Of a stretch of 64,000 nucleotides of DNA, positions 25,796-33,684 are shown one piece after another (position 1 is the first letter of the stretch; each line of letters begins with the position of its first letter). Below the pieces are notes generated by a model that saw only the letters and a list, made by a program, of their open reading frames with translations, searched no databases and was not told where the DNA came from. A program made the translations under genes and the position numbers. Source of the stretch: a virus. The stretch lies in IMG/VR virus record IMGVR_UViG_3300033141_002573, positions 44,504 to 108,503 of that record; one strand, written 5' to 3'.

Positions 25796-25812
25796 AGGGA
25801 GGTTGAACGTAG

Positions 25813-25842
25813 TTTCCTGTCAGGTCACGTCGCAGGTAGAGT
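25813..25842 (+). promoter_or_regulatory. E element, copy 9
   Basis: TTTCCT, 18 bases ending GTCGCAGG, TAGAGT, then 4 bases and GGAGGGAGG. Confidence 0.75.
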
Positions 25843-25863
25843 ATACGGAGGGAGGTGTTCATA

Positions 25864-26085
25864 ATGAGAACCTTACTTCGCGACGTGGAGGGTCCCACAA
25901 AAATTGCCGTTGTTGAGGTCGACAACTGGTATCATGTCGAACTCAACTGGGAGAATGAAGGCACTCACGTCAGTCAATGCCGCCTTGCCCGAACCGCAGG
26001 AGGTGCCTTGGACCTGGCCGCGCACCTTGCAGCAGTGAGGCTGGGCAAGGGAAGGTGGGCCGTAGCAGCCTTCATCACACCGTAG
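25864..26085 (+). CDS. Small accessory protein
   Basis: A 73-residue protein starting at ATG 25864 behind GGAGGGAGG. Compact alpha/beta pattern with an Ala-rich helix (AGGALDLAAHLAAVRLG). A degenerate E-like end (GCAAGTAG at 26085-26092) follows its stop. Not recognised. Confidence 0.7.
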   Translation: MRTLLRDVEGPTKIAVVEVDNWYHVELNWENEGTHVSQCRLARTAGGALDLAAHLAAVRLGKGRWAVAAFITP

Positions 26086-26116
26086 CAAGTAGAGAGAAAC
26101 TGAAGGGAGGCCACAA

Positions 26117-26380
26117 ATGGCACTGACACCAAATGAAATGATGGGGGTACTCGACGGGGCAAGGATAGTAAAGCATGACCCCGACCACGACGTGTTGTTT
26201 ATCTGGCACGGAGGGCACGGGGTCAGTGGCTTTATCTGCGATGAGAACGGTGAGTGGGTGGAGGCAGTTTACTACAACACAGGAGACTTTGGGCAAAGGG
26301 ATGCGTCGGAGGAGGACGTTATCAGTAGCATTGAAGAACGTATATCCCATCTTGATGACCCCGAGTTTTGGGAAATGTAG
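26117..26380 (+). CDS. Small acidic accessory protein
   Basis: An 87-residue protein, ATG 26117 behind GAAGGGAGG. The phrase DVLFIWHGGHGVSGFICDENGE recalls the 29547 gene (VVYDEWHGTIWVWYGGRNIYNLN), so these may be distant paralogues. Not recognised. Confidence 0.7.
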   Translation: MALTPNEMMGVLDGARIVKHDPDHDVLFIWHGGHGVSGFICDENGEWVEAVYYNTGDFGQRDASEEDVISSIEERISHLDDPEFWEM

Positions 26381-26382
26381 AG

Positions 26383-26412
26383 TTTCCTATTCCGGGGCTT
26401 CGCAAGTAGTAT
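26383..26412 (+). promoter_or_regulatory. E element, copy 10
   Basis: TTTCCT, 18 bases ending TTCGCAAG, TAGTAT, then 4 bases and GAAGGGAA. Begins 2 bases after the upstream stop. Confidence 0.75.
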
Positions 26413-26443
26413 AGGTGAAGGGAACCGTAAGGAGGGAGAAACA

Positions 26444-26878
26444 ATGAAAAGGCGCACGGACCTGAAGCCCCAGGACATCCTGAAAACCAGAATCAAAAAG
26501 GGCAGAATGTTCCTGGGGCCACCTTACGCAGGATGCTTCGGGGGAATGATGCCGTGTATTCTGCACAGCCGTCGAAGCGGGCTTTACCTTGTGGGGTTGG
26601 AAATGTTTGTGACAGAACTAGCGCCACGGCTATGGTACTGGGAGGGTAAACGAATCTACTTCATGGACGAAACGGCGCGTAAGCGCCGTGACCGTCGCAG
26701 GGCAGTATGGGTGTTCAAGACCGCGAAACCAGCAAAGAAAAGGTTCCTTGCAATGTGTGAGGAAGTGGAGGAGTACAACCGCCGCGCCCGTGAAAAAGCA
26801 CGGGAGGCGATGAAGAAACTTGAATCTGACGACCCGTCCGTCCGCATTGAGGGCGCATTGGCGCTCAACGACCTCTGA
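26444..26878 (+). CDS. Basic accessory protein
   Basis: A 144-residue basic protein, ATG 26444 behind AAGGAGGGAG. It has a Gly/Pro-rich core (FLGPPYAGCFGGMMPC) and a long basic helix (EEYNRRAREKAREAMKKLE). May bind nucleic acid. Not recognised. Confidence 0.7.
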   Translation: MKRRTDLKPQDILKTRIKKGRMFLGPPYAGCFGGMMPCILHSRRSGLYLVGLEMFVTELAPRLWYWEGKRIYFMDETARKRRDRRRAVWVFKTAKPAKKRFLAMCEEVEEYNRRAREKAREAMKKLESDDPSVRIEGALALNDL

Positions 26879-26891
26879 GGGAGGGAGTACC

Positions 26892-27125
26892 ATGAGTTAT
26901 GACGAACCCGAATATGAGCGGGTGTGGAGGGCGGGGGACATTCAGGTATCAAGGCATGTTCACGGAACAGGAACCTGGAACAGCCCTCCGCCTTACGTCG
27001 CCTGGTACGGCACGTATGCAACAGGGGCACAAACAGCAAAGGAAGCCTTGTGCTGGTTAGCAAGCATGGCTGCATTGGTGTGCTACAGGCTGACTGACAA
27101 CGGGAAAGGAGGCGCAACGTGTTAA
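26892..27125 (+). CDS. Small accessory protein
   Basis: A 77-residue protein, ATG 26892 behind GAGGGAGGGAG. An upstream in-frame ATG lies inside the previous gene and is rejected. Trp/Tyr-rich strand region then a helix. Overlaps the next gene by 7 bases (GTGTTAA). Confidence 0.7.
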   Translation: MSYDEPEYERVWRAGDIQVSRHVHGTGTWNSPPPYVAWYGTYATGAQTAKEALCWLASMAALVCYRLTDNGKGGATC

Positions 27126-27319
27126 AGCATACGTACTACAGCAGGCGTCGTCCGTTCTGGTTGGGGGCCGGCAGTAGAATGTTGGAGGACCTTCCGCCTG
27201 ACGGCAAGATAGAGTACATAGAGGCGCATTGTCTACCCGATGGCGTACTGGGAGGGGTCCGAACAAGTCATCCCCTAAGTGACGCTCTAGTCACAAGTTG
27301 GGACCTTGAGGAGGTGTGA
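27119..27319 (+). CDS. Small accessory protein
   Basis: A 66-residue protein starting at GTG 27119 behind AAAGGAGG. Its end, GAGGAGGTGTGA, begins the block that is duplicated at 27613. Not recognised. Confidence 0.7.
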   Translation: MLKHTYYSRRRPFWLGAGSRMLEDLPPDGKIEYIEAHCLPDGVLGGVRTSHPLSDALVTSWDLEEV

Positions 27320-27324
27320 ATGAT

Positions 27325-27354
27325 TTTCCTGTTCAACAGCCTCGCAAGTAGGGA
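27325..27354 (+). promoter_or_regulatory. E element, copy 11
   Basis: TTTCCT, 18 bases ending CTCGCAAG, TAGGGA, then 4 bases and GAAAGGGG. Spacer identical to copy 12. Confidence 0.75.
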
Positions 27355-27376
27355 ATGTGAAAGGGGACTAGGTAGT

Positions 27377-27625
27377 ATGCCCAAGTTTGCAACCTTTGAT
27401 GAGGCCAAGGAAACACTCAAAGCGTGGGACATTGGGGTGGCTATAGCCTTACACACAGGAGGACCACTCCCCAGCGAGGAAGACCGCGCTAAGGCTGCCG
27501 CAGCACAAGCCGACATAGCCGACGCTTGGGTCGTGAGGGAGAGAGTCCGCATACTGTCACGCTCGCCGTTGCGCTCTGAAAGTGAAAAGGCACTACTTCG
27601 CCGAATCCTCGGCGAGGAGGTGTGA
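27377..27625 (+). CDS. Small helical accessory protein
   Basis: An 82-residue protein. ATG 27377 is chosen; the frame is open from an ATG at 27320, but that would translate the E element. Helical throughout (PSEEDRAKAAAAQADIADAW). Ends in EEV-stop, like the upstream gene, as part of a duplicated block. Confidence 0.65.
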   Translation: MPKFATFDEAKETLKAWDIGVAIALHTGGPLPSEEDRAKAAAAQADIADAWVVRERVRILSRSPLRSESEKALLRRILGEEV

Positions 27626-27630
27626 ATGAT

Positions 27631-27660
27631 TTTCCTGTTCAACAGCCTCGCAAGTAGAGA
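27631..27660 (+). promoter_or_regulatory. E element, copy 12
   Basis: TTTCCT, 18 bases ending CTCGCAAG, TAGAGA, then 4 bases and GAAAGGAGG. About 55 bp around it nearly duplicate the region around copy 11. Confidence 0.75.
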
Positions 27661-27681
27661 ATATGAAAGGAGGCCTTGACA

Positions 27682-28077
27682 ATGACAGACAATGACGTTG
27701 AAAACGCTTTGAAGGAACTGGCAACCACGGTTGCAGATGGTTGCCGAAGACAGTATGCGTCCCCCTATAATGCAGAGGAGGTCGACCCTGATTATGTGAG
27801 GGACAATAACCTAGACCCGAAGGGTACGGCCTACGCGCTCATTGCCTTCGGGTCTAATTGTGGACCCCCGGCAGACGAAATGATAGCGGAGGAAATAGGA
27901 CTCTCTCCTGACGAGTACTACGAGGGAGGTTATCAAGACTGGAACTTCGGAGACGAGTTAGAACGCCTGGTATACGAACGTCTACCTGAGGGAGGTTATG
28001 TATTCTGGCACGACAACGAACTACACTGGGAACTTTTCGAGGAGGAGAGTGACAACAACACGGAAGCGGTAGAGTAA
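27682..28077 (+). CDS. Acidic accessory protein
   Basis: A 131-residue acidic protein; AAAGGAGG 9 bases before ATG 27682. The C-terminal beta hairpin LPEGGYVFWHDNELHWELFEE parallels the end of the 23415 protein. Candidate anti-restriction-like acidic protein only by composition; no motif. Confidence 0.7.
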   Translation: MTDNDVENALKELATTVADGCRRQYASPYNAEEVDPDYVRDNNLDPKGTAYALIAFGSNCGPPADEMIAEEIGLSPDEYYEGGYQDWNFGDELERLVYERLPEGGYVFWHDNELHWELFEEESDNNTEAVE

Positions 28078-28079
28078 AC

Positions 28080-28109
28080 TTTCCTATGTCAGGACCTCGC
28101 AGCCAGTAC
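28080..28109 (+). promoter_or_regulatory. E element, copy 13 (variant)
   Basis: TTTCCT, 18 bases ending CTCGCAGC, CAGTAC: the TAG is changed to CAG. Then 4 bases and GGAG. Confidence 0.6.
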
Positions 28110-28126
28110 AAAAGGAGATGACAGGA

Positions 28127-28642
28127 ATGAAACCAGTACCCTTGTCTGAATGGCGGTTGGGGTACTCAACCGCCAGGTCAATTGCGGAGGCCTTGTGGGG
28201 GCGCGGGGGAACCAGCAGCGAAAAATGCAACCGCAAAGGGGCATTCTACTTCCTATGCTCCGGGCACGGTGGGTATGTGATAGACAGCAATGCCCTCACT
28301 CAACAAGAACGGAAACAGGTGAATGACCTGCTGGCCGATGAATACGTCTACCTTTTCGTACAAGACAGAGAGGGCGTTCCTACAGTCATCGGCGTACGTC
28401 ATCCGTACAGCACGAGACCCGTAGGTGTGCGATACCCCGTGAGGTGGGGAGAACCTCGCATTGTCGAACATCCAATAGTGATTGCAGAGGAGGACTGTGA
28501 TTGGGCAGTAGTGGAACTATTCACGGGGGTCAGGTCGGAGTGGGCAACGAAGAAGGATGAAGAGAACATCGCCCTAGCTATACAACGCCGACAGGATACC
28601 GTGAATGCGCTCAAACATTACCGAGAGGAGATAGCACAATGA
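28127..28642 (+). CDS. Accessory protein of unknown function
   Basis: A 171-residue protein; AAAGGAG 9 bases before ATG 28127, preferred over the in-frame ATG at 28118. Contains FYFLCSGHGGYVIDSNALT, reminiscent of small phage proteins with a Cys-x-Gly-His-Gly-Gly core. Ends with ATGA overlapping the next gene. Confidence 0.7.
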   Translation: MKPVPLSEWRLGYSTARSIAEALWGRGGTSSEKCNRKGAFYFLCSGHGGYVIDSNALTQQERKQVNDLLADEYVYLFVQDREGVPTVIGVRHPYSTRPVGVRYPVRWGEPRIVEHPIVIAEEDCDWAVVELFTGVRSEWATKKDEENIALAIQRRQDTVNALKHYREEIAQ

Positions 28643-28884
28643 CCTGGGCAGAGTTTGTTGAATACTGGGCAAAGTACATCGGGAGAGTTTCCGTAGAGGA
28701 CGAGGGAGCGTTCCGAAGAAACGCGACACAGGCGTTGCACAACGCGAAAGAAGGGAAGAAACAGGTGTTGATTCCTGAGTACCCTGGGGGAATCAAGCCG
28801 GGGAAGTATGATACCGTTACACTCCTGAGGCAGCACAAGGACAACCCGGAGGCGATAGCGTTCATTGCAGACATGTTGGAATGA
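28639..28884 (+). CDS. Small accessory protein
   Basis: An 81-residue protein, ATGA-coupled to the gene upstream, with GAGGAG before ATG 28639. The start MTWAEFVEYW resembles MTWVEKLAPDY at 29756, perhaps by chance. Helical and charged. Not recognised. Confidence 0.7.
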   Translation: MTWAEFVEYWAKYIGRVSVEDEGAFRRNATQALHNAKEGKKQVLIPEYPGGIKPGKYDTVTLLRQHKDNPEAIAFIADMLE

Positions 28885-28885
28885 G

Positions 28886-28915
28886 TTTCCTGTTTCATCC
28901 CATCGCAAGTAGTAC
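28886..28915 (+). promoter_or_regulatory. E element, copy 14
   Basis: TTTCCT, 18 bases ending ATCGCAAG, TAGTAC, then 4 bases and GAAAGGAGG. Starts right after the TGA upstream. Confidence 0.75.
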
Positions 28916-28936
28916 AAGTGAAAGGAGGTGATGCAA

Positions 28937-29560
28937 ATGGGAAACCTCGATGACATGGTTGAGGTTGCCCCTTACTACTCAGTGAGAGTTAGCTGGGCGG
29001 AAGTAGCCGCGTACCTAAGGGCACACGGGATTCCTGCGGAGGTCAAGGTGTGGAGACCCCGTTCGGCCTCCGGGGGCTTTGCGTACGACCCACGTGTCAC
29101 GGTTGTGGTGCCTCCGATTGATGCTGAAACTGCCAAGAAAGCATACATAGACTACATGCACGACAAGAAGGAGCACAGCCGAGTCATCCTTGATGGACTC
29201 TCGTTGGAGGAAATAACAGCATGGGAGGTAAAGCACTGGGGCCTGGAATACATGGGGTGGTATGGAGTATTCAGTCACGCCGTAGCAGTAGACAAGGCTC
29301 ACTATGGGGTCATAGCATACTACCTGGGAGGTGAAATATGGGAGCGGTACAGGGCAATGCTTGTGGACCGTAACGGGAGGAGGCGGCCTGAAGGCGCTGC
29401 ATGGGCATTCAATGATGACCTAACTGGGCTCTCACAAACATGGTACTCGCAAAAACCGGGAAGTGACTGGACAGGTCTCCCCAAGAGTCTTGCAAACAGT
29501 GCATTTTCCGCTGCGGGCGTCTCGCAGGTAAGAGAGGAGGGGAAATATGAATCTGGCTAA
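28937..29560 (+). CDS. Accessory protein of unknown function
   Basis: A 207-residue protein; AAAGGAGG 8 bases before ATG 28937, so earlier in-frame GTG/ATG codons are less likely. Contains VSWAEVAAYLRAHGIPAEVKVW and long aromatic stretches. E copy 15 lies within its 3' coding end. Not recognised. Confidence 0.7.
   Translation: MGNLDDMVEVAPYYSVRVSWAEVAAYLRAHGIPAEVKVWRPRSASGGFAYDPRVTVVVPPIDAETAKKAYIDYMHDKKEHSRVILDGLSLEEITAWEVKHWGLEYMGWYGVFSHAVAVDKAHYGVIAYYLGGEIWERYRAMLVDRNGRRRPEGAAWAFNDDLTGLSQTWYSQKPGSDWTGLPKSLANSAFSAAGVSQVREEGKYESG
29515..29544 (+). promoter_or_regulatory. E element, copy 15 (variant, inside coding end)
   Basis: TTTCCG, 18 bases ending CTCGCAGG, TAAGAG, then GAGGGG. One base off in TTTCCT and TAA in place of TAG, which keeps the host reading frame open. 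Confidence 0.55.
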
Positions 29561-29759
29561 GTTGGACGGTGCCATGATGGTGGTGTACGATGAGTGGCAC
29601 GGAACAATATGGGTGTGGTACGGAGGCCGAAACATTTACAACCTGAATCAGAAAGGAGAGGTGCTGAAAGGCGTGACGTTGAATGAAGAGGACTCAAGCG
29701 ACGGAGAAAGTGTCGCCTCGTTTGTGTACAACATGATAAAGGAGAATGAACAAACATGA
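29547..29759 (+). CDS. Small accessory protein
   Basis: A 70-residue protein, ATG 29547 behind GAGGAGGGG, overlapping the upstream gene by 14 bases. Trp-rich strands (HGTIWVWYGG). Possible distant paralogue of 26117. Confidence 0.7.
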   Translation: MNLAKLDGAMMVVYDEWHGTIWVWYGGRNIYNLNQKGEVLKGVTLNEEDSSDGESVASFVYNMIKENEQT

Positions 29760-30097
29760 CCTGGGTGGAAAAACTGGCACCAGACTACCTGAGGACCTCC
29801 CCCAAGATGACGGCGATTCTCGGAGCATTGACGGGGGAAAGGTGGACAGAACCTCGAATGATTAGGATATACATCACTTCAGACAGATTCGCGCTGGGGG
29901 AACATGAGGGTGAGGTGGGCGCAAACTACTTCATCGGGGCAGCAAGTGACCTGGAGCGCAACATCAATGGGGTGTGCAACGCAGTAGGGCTAACTCCCAC
30001 CGAACGGGTGGAGTTTGCGCGAACAGCAATGAAGCACATTGAGGCGCATGGGAACATAGACATTAACTACGCCTTCGGCATTGACAGCATCGAATAA
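29756..30097 (+). CDS. Accessory protein of unknown function
   Basis: A 113-residue protein, ATGA-coupled to the upstream gene; GGAG 12 bases before. Alpha/beta pattern with IRIYITSDRFALG. Not recognised. Confidence 0.7.
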   Translation: MTWVEKLAPDYLRTSPKMTAILGALTGERWTEPRMIRIYITSDRFALGEHEGEVGANYFIGAASDLERNINGVCNAVGLTPTERVEFARTAMKHIEAHGNIDINYAFGIDSIE

Positions 30098-30111
30098 GGG
30101 AGGGAACCCGA

Positions 30112-30300
30112 ATGGGTGACGCAGCAAGCATAGTGCTCCTAACAGCGGGGGGTGGTTTCCTACTCATCCTCATGATATGTGGCGTGATTGCCGCCATACT
30201 GAATGGGTGGTATGGGCATACGAAGGCAAGGCGTCGAGGACGAGTAGAATGGGGTCGGACGGCACAACTGCTCACCACCAAGACAAAACGGCGTAAGTGA
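30112..30300 (+). CDS. Small single-pass membrane protein
   Basis: A 62-residue protein, ATG 30112 behind GGGAGGG. Residues 5-32 form one membrane helix (IVLLTAGGGFLLILMICGVI); the C terminus is very basic and should be cytoplasmic. Unknown role. Confidence 0.75.
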   Translation: MGDAASIVLLTAGGGFLLILMICGVIAAILNGWYGHTKARRRGRVEWGRTAQLLTTKTKRRK

Positions 30301-30322
30301 AAGTAGTGAAGGAGGGGTACAT

Positions 30323-31858
30323 ATGTACGTAGAAAGCGAGCAGGAACATCTAAACCGCCTTAGGGAAATCTCCCGTATGGCTATGGAGGATGACAACCTC
30401 AAGGTTCTGAGAGGGCGGGTGTTGATTCCCTCAAGTGGGTACACAATTAATGGGACACACATTCATGAGTGGAGAAAAGCCTTGGAGCGTCGCATGGGAA
30501 TCACAGGACATATCAAAACTCGGCTCCAACCTCATGTCAAGGGCGAAATAACGTGGTTGAAAGAGTCTCTGTGCTACAGTAGGGCTAACTACCAGGCACT
30601 CAGAATAGGACTCGCTACCACACCTAAAGACGGAAAACTCGTGCCGATACCTCTCCACCAACTCGTTAAGGAGGCAGAGGAGTACGAAAGCTTTCAGAAT
30701 GAAAGTCATGCACGGGAAATAGCACGCATCTACCGGCGCATAGAAGTACAGAACCATCAGACCAGGGGTCTGCTGTATGCCCACATTCCCTGTAGTGAGG
30801 AGCGAAGCACACGCGGCTATGTACCCTTCTGGGAGAAGCATGGAACACTTGTCCTTAGTCCTGCTATCCGTGCGGAACCTGTAGGGCCTGGGAAGGCTGA
30901 GGTGCAGGTCACAGTACTATCGGGCGAGACAGTTATCGACACGTTCATTACATCGGCAAGGCCACAGGTTTCAAACCCCACCGCACGTGAAGAGCGCTTC
31001 TATTGCTCAGATGGAAGCGTAGTGTACCTGCGCCCTCCCAACCTGCGCCAGTACCTGGCCTTGATTGATAAAGCAACCTACAACCCGTCATCGAGTAAGT
31101 ATTACACAGTTGAAACGGGCAACATAAGCTCATTGAGGAAAGCCCTAACAGGCACAGGCAAGGTGGCCGCCTCCAAGAATGAGCACCACATTCTTGGAAA
31201 CGTGCTGATAGAAATCCGTGAAGACAAACTGTCCATCACTGGTACGGACAACCACACCTTGATAAGGTCACACCAGATTCCGATACAGGGGTACGAAAAC
31301 GATGAAGAACTTCTGGTTCCAGGACCATTCGCAGTAGCAGTCGGAGAGAAAACGGTCGATGGGGAACCCATATCCATCGGCGTTGGGCCGGATTCTCTGC
31401 GCGTCATACAAGGAGAACTAGACATCGCAACCCCGTTAGCCAAAGGGATATACCCCAACATCGAAAAACTAATAGCTTACAGGTGGAGGAAGACAACATC
31501 TCTGGGACCTGCTCCTGCGTTGAGAAATGCCATTAGAAAAACAAAGAATCACGTGGAACCATACGCACTCCGCAAGATACACCTGGTTCCCCAAGAGGGA
31601 ATATGGGTGCTCACGGTTCACAAGGGTGGGAGGAACGGAGAAGATTATGTCGTTCCGCTACCCGACAGCAAGGCCAGTGATGATGATGAGATAGTGGCCC
31701 TTAGCAGAGACCATCTCATGCAAGTAGCACAAATGACCCAGGAGCATGTGGTGATGCACTACATGCCCAGTACACTTCCCTTGTCGTTCAATGTCCCAGA
31801 GTGGGATACGTGCCTCGTAAGTCCAATGCTAGTAACCATCGGAGGTGAAGCACAATGA
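30323..31858 (+). CDS. Sliding-clamp-like protein with extra N-terminal domain
   Basis: A 511-residue protein, ATG 30323 behind AAGGAGGGG. From about residue 265 it resembles a DnaN-type beta clamp. LRKALTGTGKVAASKNEHHI begins the first clamp-like segment, LSITGTDNHTLIRSHQIPI matches the clamp strand pattern (LxLxATDxxxxxxxxIP), LLVPGPFAVAVGE follows, and the end VPEWDTCLVSPMLV recalls the clamp C terminus (LxMPM). Residues 1-260 are unrelated and unrecognised. It could hold a phage polymerase on DNA or act in late transcription. A second clamp-like gene is at 38408. Confidence is moderate: motif-level match only. Confidence 0.65.
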   Translation: MYVESEQEHLNRLREISRMAMEDDNLKVLRGRVLIPSSGYTINGTHIHEWRKALERRMGITGHIKTRLQPHVKGEITWLKESLCYSRANYQALRIGLATTPKDGKLVPIPLHQLVKEAEEYESFQNESHAREIARIYRRIEVQNHQTRGLLYAHIPCSEERSTRGYVPFWEKHGTLVLSPAIRAEPVGPGKAEVQVTVLSGETVIDTFITSARPQVSNPTAREERFYCSDGSVVYLRPPNLRQYLALIDKATYNPSSSKYYTVETGNISSLRKALTGTGKVAASKNEHHILGNVLIEIREDKLSITGTDNHTLIRSHQIPIQGYENDEELLVPGPFAVAVGEKTVDGEPISIGVGPDSLRVIQGELDIATPLAKGIYPNIEKLIAYRWRKTTSLGPAPALRNAIRKTKNHVEPYALRKIHLVPQEGIWVLTVHKGGRNGEDYVVPLPDSKASDDDEIVALSRDHLMQVAQMTQEHVVMHYMPSTLPLSFNVPEWDTCLVSPMLVTIGGEAQ

Positions 31859-32190
31859 CGCCGAAAGTCATATTCTGGTTCAGTCGACGGACGGACCAGA
31901 CCGGGCCGCGTTCGACATGCGACAGCACGGTCCAGGCAATTGTCAAAGCCGTAAGTCGGGCGCTGGAGATTCCAGCAACCATTCACATCGACCAGGGAAA
32001 CCCAGGCGATTATGTTGACCTCAGCGTAGAGGTGCCGACCGATGACACGCTCGAACGTTTTCTCGATGCGTTGTCGGCTGGCGGACTTACCAGCATAGAC
32101 TACGACAGCATTGATAGCGCCGATGGTGGCGCTATCAAGGACAAAGACCTGTCGGCACGCCTGGAGTCCTACGGAGTAACCGTGTGGTAG
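31855..32190 (+). CDS. Small accessory protein
   Basis: A 111-residue acidic protein, ATGA-coupled to the clamp-like gene; GGAGG 10 bases before ATG 31855. Alpha/beta layout. May partner the clamp-like protein; not recognised. Confidence 0.7.
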   Translation: MTPKVIFWFSRRTDQTGPRSTCDSTVQAIVKAVSRALEIPATIHIDQGNPGDYVDLSVEVPTDDTLERFLDALSAGGLTSIDYDSIDSADGGAIKDKDLSARLESYGVTVW

Positions 32191-32220
32191 ATTCCTATTA
32201 TGGTTCCTCGCAGGTAGACA
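32191..32220 (+). promoter_or_regulatory. E element, copy 16
   Basis: ATTCCT (one mismatch), 18 bases ending CTCGCAGG, TAGACA, then 4 bases and GAAAGGAG. The last clear member of the family; none is seen after 32.2 kb. Confidence 0.65.
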
Positions 32221-32240
32221 TGGTGAAAGGAGATAGGAGC

Positions 32241-32402
32241 ATGGAACTGATAGTTGCCGCAAGAAAGGCGTTGGACACCTATCAAAGGCGGGCGGCAAAC
32301 GCCAAGGCGCGATGGAACCACGAGCAGTACCGTATCGCAACGATAATGGCCGACCGCGCTGCCAGGCTTCTGGCTGCGTTAGAAAAGGAGACAGAAAAGT
32401 GA
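32241..32402 (+). CDS. Small helical accessory protein
   Basis: A 53-residue, mostly helical, basic protein; ATG 32241 behind AAAGGAGATAGG. The in-frame start upstream overlaps E copy 16 and is rejected. Overlaps the next start (GTGA). Confidence 0.65.
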   Translation: MELIVAARKALDTYQRRAANAKARWNHEQYRIATIMADRAARLLAALEKETEK

Positions 32403-32623
32403 ACGGGACAGACAAAGCAATAAACAAGACAATTAGCCTATTCTACAATCTTCAAAAGCAGACCGCTGGAATTGACAACAAGGGGTTGCGGAGGGACTTC
32501 CGCGACGACCTTGCTGAACTCACCGCTAAGATTAAGAATCTCGGCTACTGGCTTGAGTCCCACGACCCAGTTGTCCGGGCTTTGGCGTCAGACGCACTTC
32601 GGGCATTGGGGATAAAGACATAG
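32399..32623 (+). CDS. Small helical accessory protein
   Basis: A 74-residue helical protein starting at GTG 32399 behind AAAAGGAG, overlapping the upstream stop (GTGA). Not recognised. Confidence 0.6.
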   Translation: MNGTDKAINKTISLFYNLQKQTAGIDNKGLRRDFRDDLAELTAKIKNLGYWLESHDPVVRALASDALRALGIKT

Positions 32624-32685
32624 AAACGGGTAACCGACCCTAACCTGCTACCGCAGCGGTATCCCGGAGAATAGGAGACGAGAAA

Positions 32686-32943
32686 ATGACAAAGCAAGAA
32701 TGCGAAGCGGTACGCCAGACATTCTGTATCCTAGAGCGTCTACGTGACGTAGCAGGCAACGCAAGCGCAGAGGCGTATGACACCGATGACATGACCACAT
32801 TCTCAAGGCTGGTTGGTGACGTTGACATGTACACCGATGCGCTATACGTGCTAGGTCGGCTCCTAGCACGTGAGGGAGCCGCCCGGTGGCGGGACTTCAA
32901 ATATGAACTTACACCAACAGCCGAAAGCGGCGGCGGGAGGTGA
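32686..32943 (+). CDS. Small accessory protein
   Basis: An 85-residue helical protein, ATG 32686 behind ATAGGAG. A small TACCG-CAG-CGGTA hairpin sits in its leader near 32650. Not recognised. Confidence 0.7.
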   Translation: MTKQECEAVRQTFCILERLRDVAGNASAEAYDTDDMTTFSRLVGDVDMYTDALYVLGRLLAREGAARWRDFKYELTPTAESGGGR

Positions 32944-32949
32944 AATAAC

Positions 32950-33279
32950 GTGAATATAGTGCATGAAGACGATGGGGCAAGGGCGCTTTCCCTTGCCCGA
33001 ATTGATGAATGGGCAGGCTCCAGACTTACACCATCTGAACACAGCGAACGGCGCATTCTCCTCTGTCGCCTTGGTGCCGCAGGCAGACTGGTGGCGGGGA
33101 AGAAGTGGAGCGTCCGGCGATACCCAGGGGCAGGTGAGTACTCCTCGCGCACGATATTCTTGGACACAGAAAAAGATGGGCGCGAGGTGGTGACCTGGGA
33201 AGGTTGGACCCGGAACTGGAAGCAGGACTGGGCGCAAATACAAAAAGGGGAAATCGAAGGAACCTCATTCAGAACCTGA
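32950..33279 (+). CDS. Accessory protein of unknown function
   Basis: A 109-residue protein starting at GTG 32950 behind GGGAGG. Contains SEHSERRILLCRLGAAGRLV and a Trp-rich C terminus. Not recognised. Confidence 0.7.
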   Translation: MNIVHEDDGARALSLARIDEWAGSRLTPSEHSERRILLCRLGAAGRLVAGKKWSVRRYPGAGEYSSRTIFLDTEKDGREVVTWEGWTRNWKQDWAQIQKGEIEGTSFRT

Positions 33280-33292
33280 GGAGGTGGAACAC

Positions 33293-33598
33293 GTGCGAAG
33301 GGTTACAGTCACAGGGGAAGGAACAAGCGTAGAGGTGGTTCTCCTTACGCCAGAGGAGAACCCTTATGGCGATGACTGGAGTTACATTTATGTTCATCCT
33401 ATGAGTGGAAAACTCACAGACTTCCCCGGCATGGGGTGGGCTGACCCGAAGGGAGACGACTCTCACAAGCGGCTTATGCGCCTGGTACGGCGCATAAACG
33501 CAGCGTGGGACTCGGCCACCACACCGGGGTTCATCGCCCTGCTCGCGGCGCAATGGATAGGGAATCTCGAAGTGGGTGAGTGGGAGCGACGGGCGTAG
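33293..33598 (+). CDS. Accessory protein of unknown function
   Basis: A 101-residue protein. GTG 33293 has GAGGAGG 8 bases upstream, preferred to GTG 33284 which lies within the SD. Beta-rich start, then a helical region with two Trp. Not recognised. Confidence 0.65.
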   Translation: MRRVTVTGEGTSVEVVLLTPEENPYGDDWSYIYVHPMSGKLTDFPGMGWADPKGDDSHKRLMRLVRRINAAWDSATTPGFIALLAAQWIGNLEVGEWERRA

Positions 33599-33684
33599 GC
33601 CACATGGTAGACGGTAACCACATTCCCTACAACTGCAATGAGCAACATATCCGCCCTGTTCTACAGCGAAAGGAGATGTGAAAC

